Assembly (NCBI GenBank): GCA_947359465.1
Contig: OX375875.1
Coordinates: 59,707,981 to 59,771,980, forward strand
DNA from: Metellina segmentata
Lineage: Eukaryota > Arthropoda > Arachnida > Araneae > Tetragnathidae
Direction: 5' to 3'
DNA length: 64,000 nucleotides
Position 1 is the first letter of the stretch, and every line of letters begins with the position of its first letter. Under the pieces are notes generated by a model. The model saw nothing but the letters and a program-made list of their open reading frames with translations, searched no databases and had not been told where the DNA came from. Positions 1-11,720 of the stretch are shown piece after piece. The position numbers and the translations under genes were made by a program.

Positions 1-869
1 AGGGGTAGCAATGGAAGGTTTCCAAGTTTGGTTTGGTGGTGTAGGAGGCTTCCAGCTCTTTGTTCGGGGTGGTTTCCAGCTTTTTGTTGGAGGGGACTTC
101 CAGCTTTTATTCGGCCTAGGACCAGGTTTTCTCCATTTCATTGGTGGAGGTGGAGGCTTCCAACTCATGCTTGGTGGTGGAGGGGTAGTTTCAGTCCACA
201 TCATTGTCGAAGGGGGGTTCCAACTTTTATTCGGGGGAGGTTTCTTCCACATCATGTTTGAATTTGGAGTCGGTTTTGGCCATTTTATGCTGGGTGGAGA
301 ATTCTTCCAATCCATGGTAGTTGGTTGAGTTGGAGTTGGTGTATCGGGCATAGTAGGTGGTGGCGTGGGCTTTGAAGGAGGCCTCCAGCTCTTTGTTGGA
401 GGTCTCCAACTTTTTGTAGGAGGTTTCCAACTCTTGGTAGGCGGATTCCAACTTTTACCATAAAATTGCTTTGGCCACCCTCTGGGAAGTGTGGTTTGTG
501 GAGTTTCCGTTGGTGTCGTCGGTGCTGTGTCCTCAGAGGTGTCTGGAGGCATGCTTTGGTCAATACTGTCATCGCTGGTATCACTTTCTGTTGATCCGCA
601 TTTAATTGCCATTTTACATCCTCCGAAAATCCAGGCTGGGTAGCCAGGATCTTCTCCAGGCCATGGGTTTGGATTCCATACTAGAGGGGGATTGTCGCCT
701 AGATTCTCGTCAGATTTCCATTTCACGCTTAGAAGATTACTACTTTTGGGTGGGCTTTTGTTTTTCCAAGGTATTATTAGTCTTGGATCTCCTTCCTGTG
801 AGTTTACTTTCCAGTTCCCAATTTTCCACCCCTCGTTTGAATTGTTTTCCGATTTTTCAGGTGGACTTC
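1..869 (-). CDS. Gene 1 exon 8, open at the window edge (Ser-Trp-Lys-Pro-Pro repeats)
   Basis: Open for all 289 codons to base 1, in phase with exon 7. A first part has Trp spaced through Asn/Lys/Pro-rich sequence and holds the only nearby cysteines (FGGCKMAIKCG). From about 460 down to 1 it becomes a repeat of K-S-W-[KRN]-P-P units separated by Pro/Thr/Met linkers. The repeat is strongly basic and Trp- and Pro-dense. No stop and no poly(A) signal are inside the window, so the C-terminus is unknown. Confidence 0.8.
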
Positions 870-3800
870 CTAGAATATAAAAATAGAACGTTATAGTAAC
901 TTTGTGCAAATAAAGTGTGTCACTGCTTTTCAAATGAGCTGATCACAACGGCGTTCAAATTTAGCTTTCTGACATTATTTGTATCTACAACTGAACAGTT
1001 GCTTAAGTTTTAATTAAATTCATTGGTAGGTAATTGAATTTGCACGTACAAAACATTAAATGTTCAAGCGATAAAAGTAAACAATAGCTTTTATATTTCT
1101 CATCCTTAAATGGCAATGGATTAGAATAGTGCTTATAAAATTAACTTACACCACTCTAAATTCATACAAAGTTTATTTCTGCGATTTATAGTTTCGTATT
1201 ATAAATTTTAAAACTATAAAGCTTTAATTTGTAGATATAACAATTATATACAATTATTTAACAGATATAACAATTAACTCCCAAGCTCTCTTTTAATATA
1301 AATTATTTTACCCCATTAGTTTATAACTAGGAAATTAACACAAGATTTCAACTTTATAAATATAATATAAATATCTACATTTTTTTAAGCTGTCGAATTA
1401 GTTTTATCTAATTGTCTTTCCTGTGTTAATTCAAAGCATTTAAAAAGTTATATCGTTAAAATATTATATATATTTTTATTTCTAGTTAATTTTTACCGAA
1501 CTTATTAAATTATTTAAAAAATAATTATAGAGTGTGTTCCGATTTTCTTCAATGGTTGTATTCTTAATCAAAATGGAAAAATCTTAGAAATGTATCATTA
1601 AAAAAGTATGTGAATACCTATTGAAATATCTGTCGGTGGAATTTCGATATCCTGTCCTTTCCAGATAACTCCTCCCTCACTGGAATCATCTCCCCAACTC
1701 TCATCTTCTGTTCGTCTACTTGGAGGAGTTTTTGGTGCATAGTTCCCTCGAACGGTTGTCCTTGTCGGCCATTTTATACGAACATTGCTGATGCCTTTGC
1801 TTGGTGGGATTGTCGCTTTTGAGTTGGAATCAGGTTCGCTGTCATCACTTGGTATTGGCTGAGACCAAACTATGGGTTTTTTGCTGCCCTGGTCATCATA
1901 TTCATTATTAATTTCATCAGGAAACTTCCACGTATTGCTGCTGTTGTCAGAAACCCATGGTAATACCGGGTCTACTCCTGTTTTCCAAACGACGTTGCTA
2001 TCCCATTTGTTGCCCTGCCATGTCTTGCTTCCGTATCCTGTTCCCCAAGCTCGAATCGGAGTGTCGATTTTCTGTGGTCCAGCATTATCCGGTTCTGGAT
2101 TCACGCTTTGTGGAACTTCCAGAATTTGTCCTTTTGGAAGAGTAAACGTTAAGAGGAATTAAAATATGCGAAGTGGTATGGTTCTTTTTTACAGTGTTGT
2201 ATCAATATTTCTAAGGTATGAAACAGTTAAACTTTTAATTTATAGGCAGACAAGGAAATAAACCAATTTAAGCGAATTATAAATTATACCTATTTTCAGG
2301 AGAGACATTCATTAAAATTAGAAATTAATTAACAACGGACAACATTATTTAATTATCTTGTGCATGCAGAGATTTTTACGCTTTATAATACTACATTCTT
2401 AATGTAATTATATATTAAATAACCTCCATTCAAGCAATTTCTAGCAACAATGTAATAAAGTGCAGTTTTATTTTTGTATACGCTTCTCTATTTGGTCTAA
2501 AGATGCTTATACCGATCCCTACTTGATGAATCTATTCAAATACTCTTATTTTCTTAGCCTTAGTAACCGATTTTAGTATTTCAAAAGCTACATAATTAGA
2601 TTTCAAAAATACTTTTGAGAGCAGTCGGATATGGATTTTGAACACGAGATGTCTTGATTAAAGTTTAAAATGAAAATCAAATTTTTGCTAGAATCATTCA
2701 AAATTTATCTTTTTGACCACAGAGTTCTCTTTACAATACTAACTAATGTAACTAATTTTAGGTGAATAATTACGCCTGTGTGATCAATTAAATTTTAATT
2801 TAATTACTATACAGCAAATTAATTTGAAACATTGTTGTACTAGAAACTAAATTAGTGATTAATTTGAAGGCTTATTTATGAACTAAACATATCTTACCAC
2901 TAATGGATGATTTAGGCACCCATTGACTGGCGGGAAAATCTTTATTCGCTGTTACCCATGTTTCACCTCCGAAGCCTGAGTTCCACCCTGTGTTGTCACC
3001 TTCCCAAGTCTTACTGCCATAGCCCTGCACCCATTTCTGTCCTCCTGTAGCAATCGTTCCACCTTGGTACCACGATTTTCCACTAGGCACTGATTGATCT
3101 GCTTGTGGAGCTTCTGTTGTTTTGTTTGAGGAATGATCTGCAGTATCGTTTTTTTCATCATCCGTCCGTTCCTGTGCGCTTGAAGTATTTTTTTCTGGTA
3201 CTTTGCGACGAGCTCCAAATTGGAATTTTGTCTCTTTTGCGGGAAGTGGTCTTGTTCCAGGAATGGTAGTCTTCGCTCCTACAAATATAGATAATCTTTA
3301 TTTCCCCAAATCTTAATTTTAGTTACGCAACTTACTTTGTATGAAATTAAAACTCGATCGTTATTCTCCATCTCATTTCAATACAATGCACTATATATTT
3401 TTTATCGTAAAAAGACTAATTTTGAACTTTTACGCTCGCAAAAATTTCCTAATTTTTCTTAGTTCTGTCCATTAATAGCAATCGCCGTAATCCATGTAAA
3501 TCTGAATTTTCTTTCGAGTAACGATATTCAAGTATAAGTCAATCTTACATCGACAAATAGTTGCAGACTGCACTTATCTGAATTATTGTAGAATTAGGAG
3601 ACAAGAATATTTTTGTAACTTTTATTATAGATCATTAGCAAAAATGTACTGTTTTCCTTGGAGTTTTGTTATCATCTATAATACTTTGGTAATAAAGCAT
3701 TACTTAGCTTCAATTACGGAGTTCTCATATAATTCAAATTAAAGTAAGAACAAGTCGCTAACAAAAGACATACTTTTTTATTCGAGTTGGAATTTTTTGA

Positions 3801-6800
3801 ATTCTGCTTACATTTAATAGTAACAATTACAAACAATTTTCAGCAAAATCGTTACTTTTAAGGATATCTGAATGGAATTTAGTTTTTAAAGCATAAATAC
3901 ACTCTTTTCAAAAGTATTTATACGTTCAATAATGGAAGAAGAAAGACTCACTGGTTTTACTTTATTTTTCCATTTTAAAGTTAATTTACTTATTATTAAG
4001 TGATAGAAAATATTCCCTGGATAAACATGAACTAATACATTTGTGGAACCTTGAATATCGTACTGAGCTATGTATGCTTTAATTTTTGGTTCATTTTATT
4101 GCTTAACTTATTCCGCAATAATTTTCGCATTCTTTTCATTCAAATATCTATAAATTTATTTGGAAAATATTCGAGAAAGAGTGATTTAGTTATCTTACCT
4201 ACAGTTGGTGTATCTTTCAATGTATTTGCCTTTGAAATTAAACTTGGATCATCCTGTTTCGGCCAACTATGGTTTCCGATGCCTCGTACATAAGCTACTG
4301 GATCGGCCCATGGGGCATATGCATAATCATCGGCTTGCCATGAGTTATATTCCTCGTCTTCCAAAGATCCATCCGCAGAGCCCCAAACGTATTCTGGATC
4401 CACCCATTCTGCATCCACAGGGACCTCCCCGGTACTTGTCACTCGCCATTCTCCGTCATCATACTCGATTTTCCATTCCACGTCGCCTTTGTCATCTAAC
4501 ACTTGCCAGCCATCTTCGCCACCTTCACCAACGACCTGAAAGTACGAGTTGCATGAATTTTTCCAATTAGGATTTTTAAAGAAAATTTCCCTTTTATTTC
4601 AAGGGCTGTGGTAGCCAAGTTGGATGAGTCGAGGATTGGTTAGGGAGTCTAGTTAGGTTTGAAACCACACGTGGAAGATGTATGCAGGATTAGTTTATTG
4701 AATTGTTTGATATTTTGATGGTCTGAATACTTTTACACAAACGTTTCAATGAATTTCAAAATGACACAAACGTTTCAATGAATACATAACGTTTACATAA
4801 TTTTCTGTAAGTTCTCAAAATAAATTCTATCTCTCTAGTCCTACCATACTTATCTTAAATAGCGTAGTGAAATTTTGTGCTTTGATGTAAAATTAGACAT
4901 TCTGAGCATCAAGATGTCATAATACGATCTCTTATTAGTGTATTGAATTTTGATGAAACAGTACAGAAAAATGACTGGAGATACATTTAATGTTCTATTT
5001 ATATGTGTGCCTCTTTTGTAACATTGTATATTTTCATTATTGTTATTTACTTGCGTCATCAAAGTATTTCAAGTTTTTAAAAAATAAAGTTAATATATTG
5101 GATTTCTAATATTCGAATGCAAATGGATATATGAATATTTAGTCATTAAAATATTTGGAATTATGATGCTAATAGGGTCACTTACTTTCCAATGGCTTCC
5201 ATCTTTAGGCATAATATCATTGGGTATTGCAGATTTCTTATCTGCATCTTTCAGGTCGTCCAAAGTCCACCGACCAGCTACTCCTCCATCATTAGAAGAC
5301 CAAACAATGTAACCTGAAGAATGAATAAACAAAAGGATGCTTATATGTTCTTTGAATCAACAGTTTGGTTTCGATTCGAAACAGATTATTACGAATTTAA
5401 ATTCCTATGGTATAGTTTCGATTGTAGTTTTACTACATTTGTTAGAAAATGAGCATTTAAGTGAAAAGGAATTTGTACTTTATCAATGATATTTTCGAAG
5501 TATTCATTCGATTGAAAATGTTATGCATTTGGATTGTCTACAGTCTCATCAAAATCGTGTATTAAGGTAAAAGGGCAGTTTTATAAAAAAATATTAGAAT
5601 CTATAAATTTCGAATTTATTCAACATAACTTACTATTATCGTTACTAATCATTATCTAAACTAGTATTTGATCACATTTAAGTGGATTAAGCAGCTTAAG
5701 AAAATGTATTAAGTTCATAAATATTAGGAATGAAAAGTAAAATGTATTTTGACCTTTAAGTAATTTAAGTCACTTTTGTTCAAAAAATGGTTAAACACAA
5801 ATTTAATTTCTTCATAAATATGGAATGTTTTAATCATCGTACAAATGATTGTGGATGAACAGCTGAGATAAATCCATTGCATCAGCTATTTCGTAACTAA
5901 TTTTGTCATGTTGATTAATAAATATTTAAACATATAAATACAGCTTTTTAAAATTTATAAGCCCAAAACGTTCTAAATGAAATTATTTAGCAACCAAATA
6001 GAACAATAACTCACATTTGAATCGACTTTGTTAATTTGTCCAATTATTATCGTTTTAAAATACTGATTTTTAATATTCGTTTTTAATATGTTTATGCTTT
6101 CGAGTTTAATTGGAATATGCATAGTACGCTGAAATCACTGGAATTATCAGGGAAGAGGTAGACTTTTTATTAGTTACCTGAAGATGACTCACCTTTATTA
6201 GCACTGTCATTTCGTGCGGGAATGGAAATACTCGTTGTTTCCAATGGTGCTTTTGTTGAGGGTGCAGGGGTTTTCGCTGGTGGTTTTGTTTGGACTCTAT
6301 TTTGTAATTTATCCTTTGGTGCAGCAGTTGCTTCAATTTCTTTGACTTTTGGCTTAACTCGCAACAAGTCCTGCACCTTCGCTTTGCTTTCTCTTCGATC
6401 AATAGGAATGCGATCCGATGTTTCGGTTTTGAAGGCATCCCATCCTTCTCCACTAGTATGGGCACTAGTGTTACCTCTTGTTTCATAATTGAAAAAGGTG
6501 TCCGTTCTGCTTCCTGAAAGAAAATTGACAAGGCATGAGAGGCATTTTCAGTAAAGCTAAATGTAGGTCTCGGTGATGTTTCCTGTACGTATTCCGAATG
6601 TGACGTCACTTAGCTCGTATTTCGAATAGATTTCAACACATCGCCAATAGAAATTATAAATAGCGAATACCAAATTAATACATGTAGTTGATTTATCTCT
6701 ACGCCAATTACATTAAACCACAAACGTCACCAAAGCGACGATGAATTAAATATTAAGGTCAGCGTGATATGTATTATACGAGAGCATTTGGGTGGCGGAA

Positions 6801-9800
6801 GTAAATTCGTCGACTTTCGTCTCGTTTGTTTGTTTACAACAAACAAACGAGATGAAACTGAAAATTTTACACTGAAGATCCCTCTCCTGATTCAACTGCA
6901 TTCAATGCATATTATTTTTTAATTAATTAAATTTTCAATGAAGGAAAATTCCATATGAAGTTGCACCACAATTATAATGATTGATTCAGCTTCCTTTCCA
7001 TCACGGAAAAGTAAGTTATTTTGATGTCTAACGAAATCTATAAAATGAAAATTTCTTATTATTTAAGATGTAAAAAATCATAAATAAAGTCTCATCAAGG
7101 TTTTTCAAAGACATCAGCTTGAAAGTTGCTAGCGGTTTTATTATCTTACAATTAATATTTTGTAATTGTAATGATTAAATATTAGTTTAACTGTTCGAAA
7201 TTTAAACATAAGTTCTTTGTATGTGTGTGCATTAATAATTCTAGTCTGTATCTACATTTTCCTACTTGGATTGATTTAAAAATAAATATTATACTCTTTA
7301 AACCAGTCATATGTAGTGACACCTAGATATATTTTTATCTGAAACTGTCAAATTATGAAAAGATATTTCAGCATCCTACAATATTAATACCTAAAAAAAT
7401 TCTGCTTTTATGCTAGAAGTTTGAAAATGCTCTTGTGGACTTTCTTTAATTGGGTGAAACACAACTATTATGATAAAAATTTATAACTCAAATATTTCCT
7501 TTAACCAGTTCTCATTTACTACCATTTAATCATATTGATTTTAAATTTCATCAGAGATACAAGTACAGTCAAGTATGATAAAGTAATTAATTACCTGGGA
7601 AACGATTGTAGACTCGAACCCAAGGACTGGATTCAGCTGTATCAAACCGGTGAGCTCTTCTTTGAGATTCGACAAGTTCTTTGATGTTTTCCTGGGAAGA
7701 TGTAGAATTATCCTCTACTTTGGATGCAGTGTTGTTGGTAAATTCGGCTATTTCCTCTTCAGTGTTGTTTGTAAATTCGGCTATTGTCTCTTCAGTTTTG
7801 TTTGTAAATTCGGCAATTTTCTCTTCAGTTTTATTTTGCGCATTTACCAATAGTATTGTGGTTAACCATATGGTAGCTAACAGCTCCATAGCCTGTGGAA
7901 GAAAAATGTTTTGTATCTATTGTAAAGATATACAGGATGTGCTAAAAAAAAATCAGTACAACTTCAAAAGTTTATTAAAAAAAAGAATAGGCCTACAGCA
8001 AAACTAGTTACCACAATAGATAGAATAACTCAAAAAGTTTTTTTCTACAGTATGTTTCTGATTATAGATAGCGCTGCACATGCAAACGATTGTTAAAGAA
8101 TTTAGTTATTCAAAATGGCGGATCCCGTAAAGAAAGCTCAATGTGTTGAGTGAGTGGCCCCATTTCATGGCCGCCCCGGTCTCCTGACCTTACTCCACTC
8201 GACTTTTTCTTTTGGAGTTATGTAAAATATGCTGTGTACCGAACAAAAGTTAACAATATCGTGGAATTGAAACAAAAGATCTAAATAGATGTAGCTACTG
8301 TTGATGTTAACATGCTGAAACGTTCGTGGATTGAATAGGAATATCTTCTTGATTTTCTTCGTGCTACGAAAGGATCTCATGTGGAAATTTACTTAGGTAG
8401 TAGAAAAAAACTTTATGAGATATTCTATCTATTGTTGTGACTAGTTTTGCTGTAGGCCTATTCTTTTTTTAAATACATTTTTCAAGTTGTACTGATTTTT
8501 GGGATACCCTGTAGTAGTAAATTCTGATTACCCAAGACTCAAAATTCTTCTATATGGTACTTTTATTTTCAAAGTTCGATGCATTTTTCTGTTAGTTTTC
8601 GAATGATCTAATTATTTTTGTTCGTACGTGTAGCATATACACGTGAACATAGTTGATTCTGTCCTCAAGCGATTTCAATGTCCGAAAGGATTACCACTAT
8701 TTGGAGAACGGTACGTTTCAAAATTTAATTGAAGGGCCGATAAAAATGATTTGATGTATTGTTATGCATCTGAAACTATTTAGTGGAGGGAAAAAATTTT
8801 AAATATGAAGAAATAGCATACAAAAGGAGAATAAAAAGTTAAATATCTGCACATCTAAAAGAATTCAAATGTGAAGTTGAGGTGTTATGTAAAATAGGAG
8901 GAATCTTATGAATTTATTGAGTATTTCAGAACTTATCTGTGTCTAAGTCCACAGGTACTGAATAGAAAAATACCCTATTAATAATTCGCACAATAGAATG
9001 AGGCCACCCCAAAAATCTACAAAAGGTGCTTATGGTAAAGAGTTTCACCCCTTGCGTGTTGAAAAGTGGAATAAAAGAGCTGCAATGGAAAAGTGTCTCA
9101 AAAAGTCATAAATCTGATGCGCACCGCCACATTCGACACAGTATTTCAACTTTCAAAAGTACTTGTGTGATCAGTGAACCAAAATATTTGAATTCGTCGC
9201 CATGAAATCCGGAATGCTTTGACTCATTTTTAAGTTCAAGAGCATAAAGGGACATTGATAGGATTTCATTTCTTTTATTGTGAACTTACCCAATAAGTTG
9301 ATTATTAGTCTTTAATTAGTCCAATTAGTCTTTGCATTCTAAAGAATAAGGGGCCCTTTAAGATGTCAAAGAAACGTATATATCTATATTTGGGAATATA
9401 ATATTCAATATTCCGTCACTTGAATGCAAGAACAAGGTAACTCAAAAATGGAGTATTTTGAATTGTACTTAAGTTAGCAAAGCAAATATCATACAGAATT
9501 TAATGATAAAAGTAGATTATCCTCTATATCAATTTTTAATATGTTCCCAATTCTATAAAGGAGCTTAACTCTACGTTTATTTCGACTCCCTGGGGTATAT
9601 ATAATGTGACGGAGAGCAATTGCCAGTATACTGGTAATACTGACATTTTACAAAGTATCCCTGACATTTGAGAAAACATCCATTATTTTTAACGAGTCTG
9701 TTAACAAGTTTTTTAACGAGTCTGTTTTTAACGAGAACCATTATCACATTAAAGTCTATAAGTGGATTTTAATCACGAATATCAATTATATTAAATCCCG

Positions 9801-11618
9801 GTATCCAGACATATACATTATTGATGATTTGACTTAAATTTTAGATTTCTTATTTAATTTTTGGATGACTTTTAAAACAGTTAAAATGTTTTAGTAAAGA
9901 TGGCACAAAACAAATATTCTAAGCCATTAAAATCTATCTCTTTGGATACTGCTAATTCTGGAATATGTAGCAATGATTTTTCTCATTCAATTTCTAAAAA
10001 GATTTATCTTTGTACCACTTGAATTGCTATCTTACACTATATGAAAGTGTATACACTTTTGAAGAATAATAAATATCTGTCTCATTGTAATTTTTCAAAA
10101 ATATCTAAGTTTAGGTTTGGAAAAAAATTATGTTTGCTTGTGTATTTTCATCCACACTTCAAAAATTAATGTATACGGAAAGATAAACATAATTTTTTGT
10201 GTGTAAACATAACCATGATTTTGCTTATTTAAATGAAAATTATTCAATGAATAATCGGTAAACTAATATTTAATAATTGTTTCTGAACATTTTTTAATAC
10301 CTAAATATTTTGTACTTGTTTTTGATACCAAACTTTTATTGATTTTCGACACCTAAATTTTTCTTACTAATCATAATTAATCTTTTAAAATTTAATTTAC
10401 ATTTGTATAAATGAGAAATTATTCAAATATATATATTTTAATTACAAATGATTAATTATAACTAAAATGTATAACTCTTTTGATAACAACAACGTTTAAA
10501 ACCAAATTTAAGATAGGTTTGATAAGACGATTTGTGTGTAGTAACAGTTTTATAAATCATCGCACACACAACTAAAAAACGTACGCAGCACCTATATATA
10601 TATTAAAACACATACAATAGATTAAATTACTTTATTCTTAGGAACATTTTACTGAACTTTTATAAATAATTGTACAATTTTTTACAAAATATTTTGCTCA
10701 TAAGAAATTGACCTTTATTCTTATTCTAGTGGACAGCATAATTTTCTTTAATTGATAATTGTGCTTTTTTACACATTAAATACACTCGTATTGCCTATTG
10801 AAGATTATAAACTTTAATTTATTAACATTGTACTATGTAATTACGCATTTTCAAATTACTCAGACAGGAATTGAAAAAACATAATCTTTGAATAATATAA
10901 GAAACAAAAGTGTATTTAAAAGATCTATAAGTACATAAAATTCAATGAAATATGACAAAATTACATTATCAAATGAATTTTGTCAAATACAGTAACACGC
11001 ATTTAAATTCATTAATAGTAATAGCTAAAATTTTTAGGTGAATATTCAAGTTTATTAGAATTTAAGTTTAACTAGAATTTGTAAACAAATATGCTCATAC
11101 AAGTAGTTAAACCTATGGTTAAGCCATAAGTTCATAAAATAATTTTTTTTTGCCTACAAGTCAATGATTCATTTTGTTTCAAAATGAATGAATGAAATAT
11201 TCTGTTACTTATAATCCATTAATTTTTAACTTATTAAATTTTAGTAAACATTATTTATCAGTTTATATTTCATTAGTTTTTTTGGACTTTTTGTACGGTA
11301 TTTATTTTATTTTCTACTTTATGAGATTTTAAACCTTTTTTGATTTTATACTAACTGCAATAAATTTTTTTTATATTAACTGAGAATCAATCAATAGTTT
11401 TTTCAAAATTGTGTATTCCCATTTATCTCGAAAACCAAATTCAGATTCTAGTACTGTTTACCGAAAGATGTAGACGAAACTAATTCCAGTCAGACATTTT
11501 CGAAGGAACTCTTCTCAACTCAACTCTTTAAACAATTTGAGCTAGCATGTGATTTTACAAAAAGTTAGAGCTGATACACAGAAAGCTTGTTACTTACCTC
11601 ATGAGGTCTTAAAATCAT
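1..11618 (-). CDS. Gene 1: secreted Trp-rich low-complexity protein, 3' end beyond the window (8 exons seen)
   Basis: Spliced gene of 8 visible exons with consistent phases, about 956 codons to the window edge and no stop yet reached. Order of parts: a 7-codon first exon; signal peptide (core ELLATIWLTTILLVNAQ); 11-residue N-glycosylation-type repeats; a Lys/Pro/Thr linker; a GYIVWS motif; the 36-residue Trp module at about residues 255-290; an acidic Trp/Tyr segment; two GYGSKTW-containing segments; and a long Ser-Trp-Lys-Pro-Pro repeat tail. Genes 2 and 3 share the signal-exon layout, the YIVWS motif and the Trp module, so the three are paralogues. A secreted structural role is inferred from signal peptide and composition only. 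I do not recognise the family. Exon 3 and exon 7 each have a second in-phase donor, so exact length is uncertain. Confidence 0.8.
1618..2130 (-). CDS. Gene 1 exon 7 (second GYGSKTW segment)
   Basis: In phase with exon 6. It contains G-T-G-Y-G-S-K-T-W-Q-G near its start, then Trp every 10-20 residues in an acidic, Ser/Pro-rich background. The donor at 1617 (GTATTC) is weak. A second in-phase donor (GTGAGG) lies at 1680 and would shorten the exon by 63 bases. I kept the longer form because the extra codons still carry the Trp and acidic pattern. Confidence 0.75.
2898..3278 (-). CDS. Gene 1 exon 6 (first GYGSKTW segment)
   Basis: In phase with exon 5. A polar Lys/Thr/Asn half is followed by a Gly/Trp-rich half containing G-Y-G-S-K-T-W-E-G and several further Trp residues. 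The same GYGSKTW string recurs in exon 7, suggesting an internal duplication. It ends at phase 1 on a GTAAGA donor. Confidence 0.8.
4199..4535 (-). CDS. Gene 1 exon 5 (Trp module and acidic Trp/Tyr segment)
   Basis: Starts V-V-G-E-G-G-E-D-G-W and continues through EWKI to W-R-V-T-S. It aligns without gaps to the modules of genes 2 and 3. After the module comes an acidic stretch with regularly spaced Trp and Tyr. GTAAGA donor, phase 1. Confidence 0.85.
4605..4670 (+). repeat. Weak tRNA-like SINE head
   Basis: A box A-like stretch (tagccaagttgg) is followed about 40 bases later by a box B-like ggtttgaaacc. This is the spacing of a tRNA-derived SINE promoter. No clear tail or target duplication, so likely an old remnant. 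Confidence 0.3.
5186..5313 (-). CDS. Gene 1 exon 4 (GYIVWS motif)
   Basis: Enters at phase 1 and leaves at phase 0 on a GTAAGT donor. It begins with G-Y-I-V-W-S, matching A-Y-V-V-W-S in gene 2 and A-Y-I-V-W-S in gene 3. It ends with S-H-W-K, the first residues of the Trp module, which is completed by exon 5. Confidence 0.85.
6193..6513 (-). CDS. Gene 1 exon 3 (Lys/Pro/Thr linker)
   Basis: The acceptor follows a pyrimidine tract and the frame continues from phase 1. It encodes a segment with one Trp (SGEGWDAF) and then a Lys/Ala/Pro/Thr-rich linker. Two donors preserve the frame: AAG before GTGAGT at 6193 (stronger match, used here) and CAG before GTAACT at 6178. The second adds five codons. 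Either or both could be used. Confidence 0.75.
6576..6960 (+). repeat. Dispersed repeat, copy also at 55381-55700
   Basis: Shares the opening tttcctgta-gtattccgaa and a later block around gcgagagcatttgg with the copy at 55381-55700. The copies are well diverged. It lies in intron 2 of gene 1. Class not determined. Confidence 0.45.
6814..6858. repeat. 21-bp inverted repeat (hairpin)
   Basis: Arms 6814-6834 and 6838-6858 are reverse complements with about two mismatches and a three-base loop. They include ctcgtttgtttgtt. The copy of this repeat near 55620 lacks the second arm. Confidence 0.6.
7595..7892 (-). CDS. Gene 1 exon 2 (signal peptide and 11-residue sequon repeats)
   Basis: A pyrimidine-rich acceptor precedes A-M-E-L-L-A-T-I-W-L-T-T-I-L-L-V-N-A-Q, a typical signal sequence with likely cleavage near the A-Q. 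Three 11-residue repeats follow (NKTEEKIAEFT, NKTEETIAEFT, NNTEEEIAEFT) and then a degenerate fourth. Each repeat carries an N-x-T sequon. The exon ends in CAG before GTAATT, phase 1. Confidence 0.8.
7933..8511 (+). mobile_element. Internally deleted Tc1/mariner-type element in gene 1 intron 1
   Basis: Bounded by TA on both sides. Terminal inverted repeats of about 110 bases contain the shared block gaataggcctacagcaaaac. What remains inside is the transposase N-terminus and C-terminus joined by a deletion. At 579 bp it is non-autonomous. Confidence 0.85.
8115..8400 (+). pseudogene. Transposase remnant of the deleted mariner-like element
   Basis: ATG at 8115 opens a 12-codon reading (M-A-D-P-V-K-K-A-Q) that stops. 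From 8168 another frame reads WPPRSPDLTPLDFFFW, the block around the third catalytic Asp of Tc1/mariner transposases. It then continues to the C-terminus with in-frame stops. The first two catalytic Asp residues are deleted. Confidence 0.8.
8512..11597 (-). other. Remainder of gene 1 intron 1
   Basis: Very AT-rich intronic sequence with no open frames of note and no recognisable element. Confidence 0.6.
11598..11618 (-). CDS. Gene 1 exon 1 (start codon, 7 codons)
   Basis: Reads M-I-L-R-P-H-E and ends at phase 0 on a full GTAAGT donor. Exon 2 continues in the same frame directly into the hydrophobic signal core. It was chosen because it is phase-compatible and has a good TATA box about 95 bases upstream of the ATG. 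Genes 2 and 3 have equivalent tiny first exons. The alternative is translation from the ATG inside exon 2 (7887-7889), which alone gives a complete signal peptide. Confidence 0.6.
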
Positions 11619-11712
11619 ATCCAAAGTAGAGTAATCCAAGAGAGGGACGTTTTGGTTCTCACCACAAGGGAAGGATTCGAAAGTGTGTTGCTCTACCATG
11701 GCATAAGGCATA

Positions 11713-11719
11713 TTATATA
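11713..11719 (-). promoter_or_regulatory. Probable TATA box of gene 1
   Basis: TATATAA on the minus strand, 95 bases upstream of the proposed start codon. Transcription would begin near 11690 and give a 5' leader of about 70 bases with no upstream ATG. Inferred from sequence match and position only. Confidence 0.5.
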
Positions 11720-11720
11720 T

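Larger units (their letters stand above)
870..7594 (-). other. Introns 2-7 of gene 1
   Basis: Six AT-rich introns of roughly 750-1080 bases (870-1617, 2131-2897, 3279-4198, 4536-5185 region excluded by exon 4, 5314-6192, 6514-7594). Apart from a weak tRNA-like stretch near 4605-4670 and a dispersed repeat at 6576-6960, I see no genes or structured elements in them. Confidence 0.7.
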
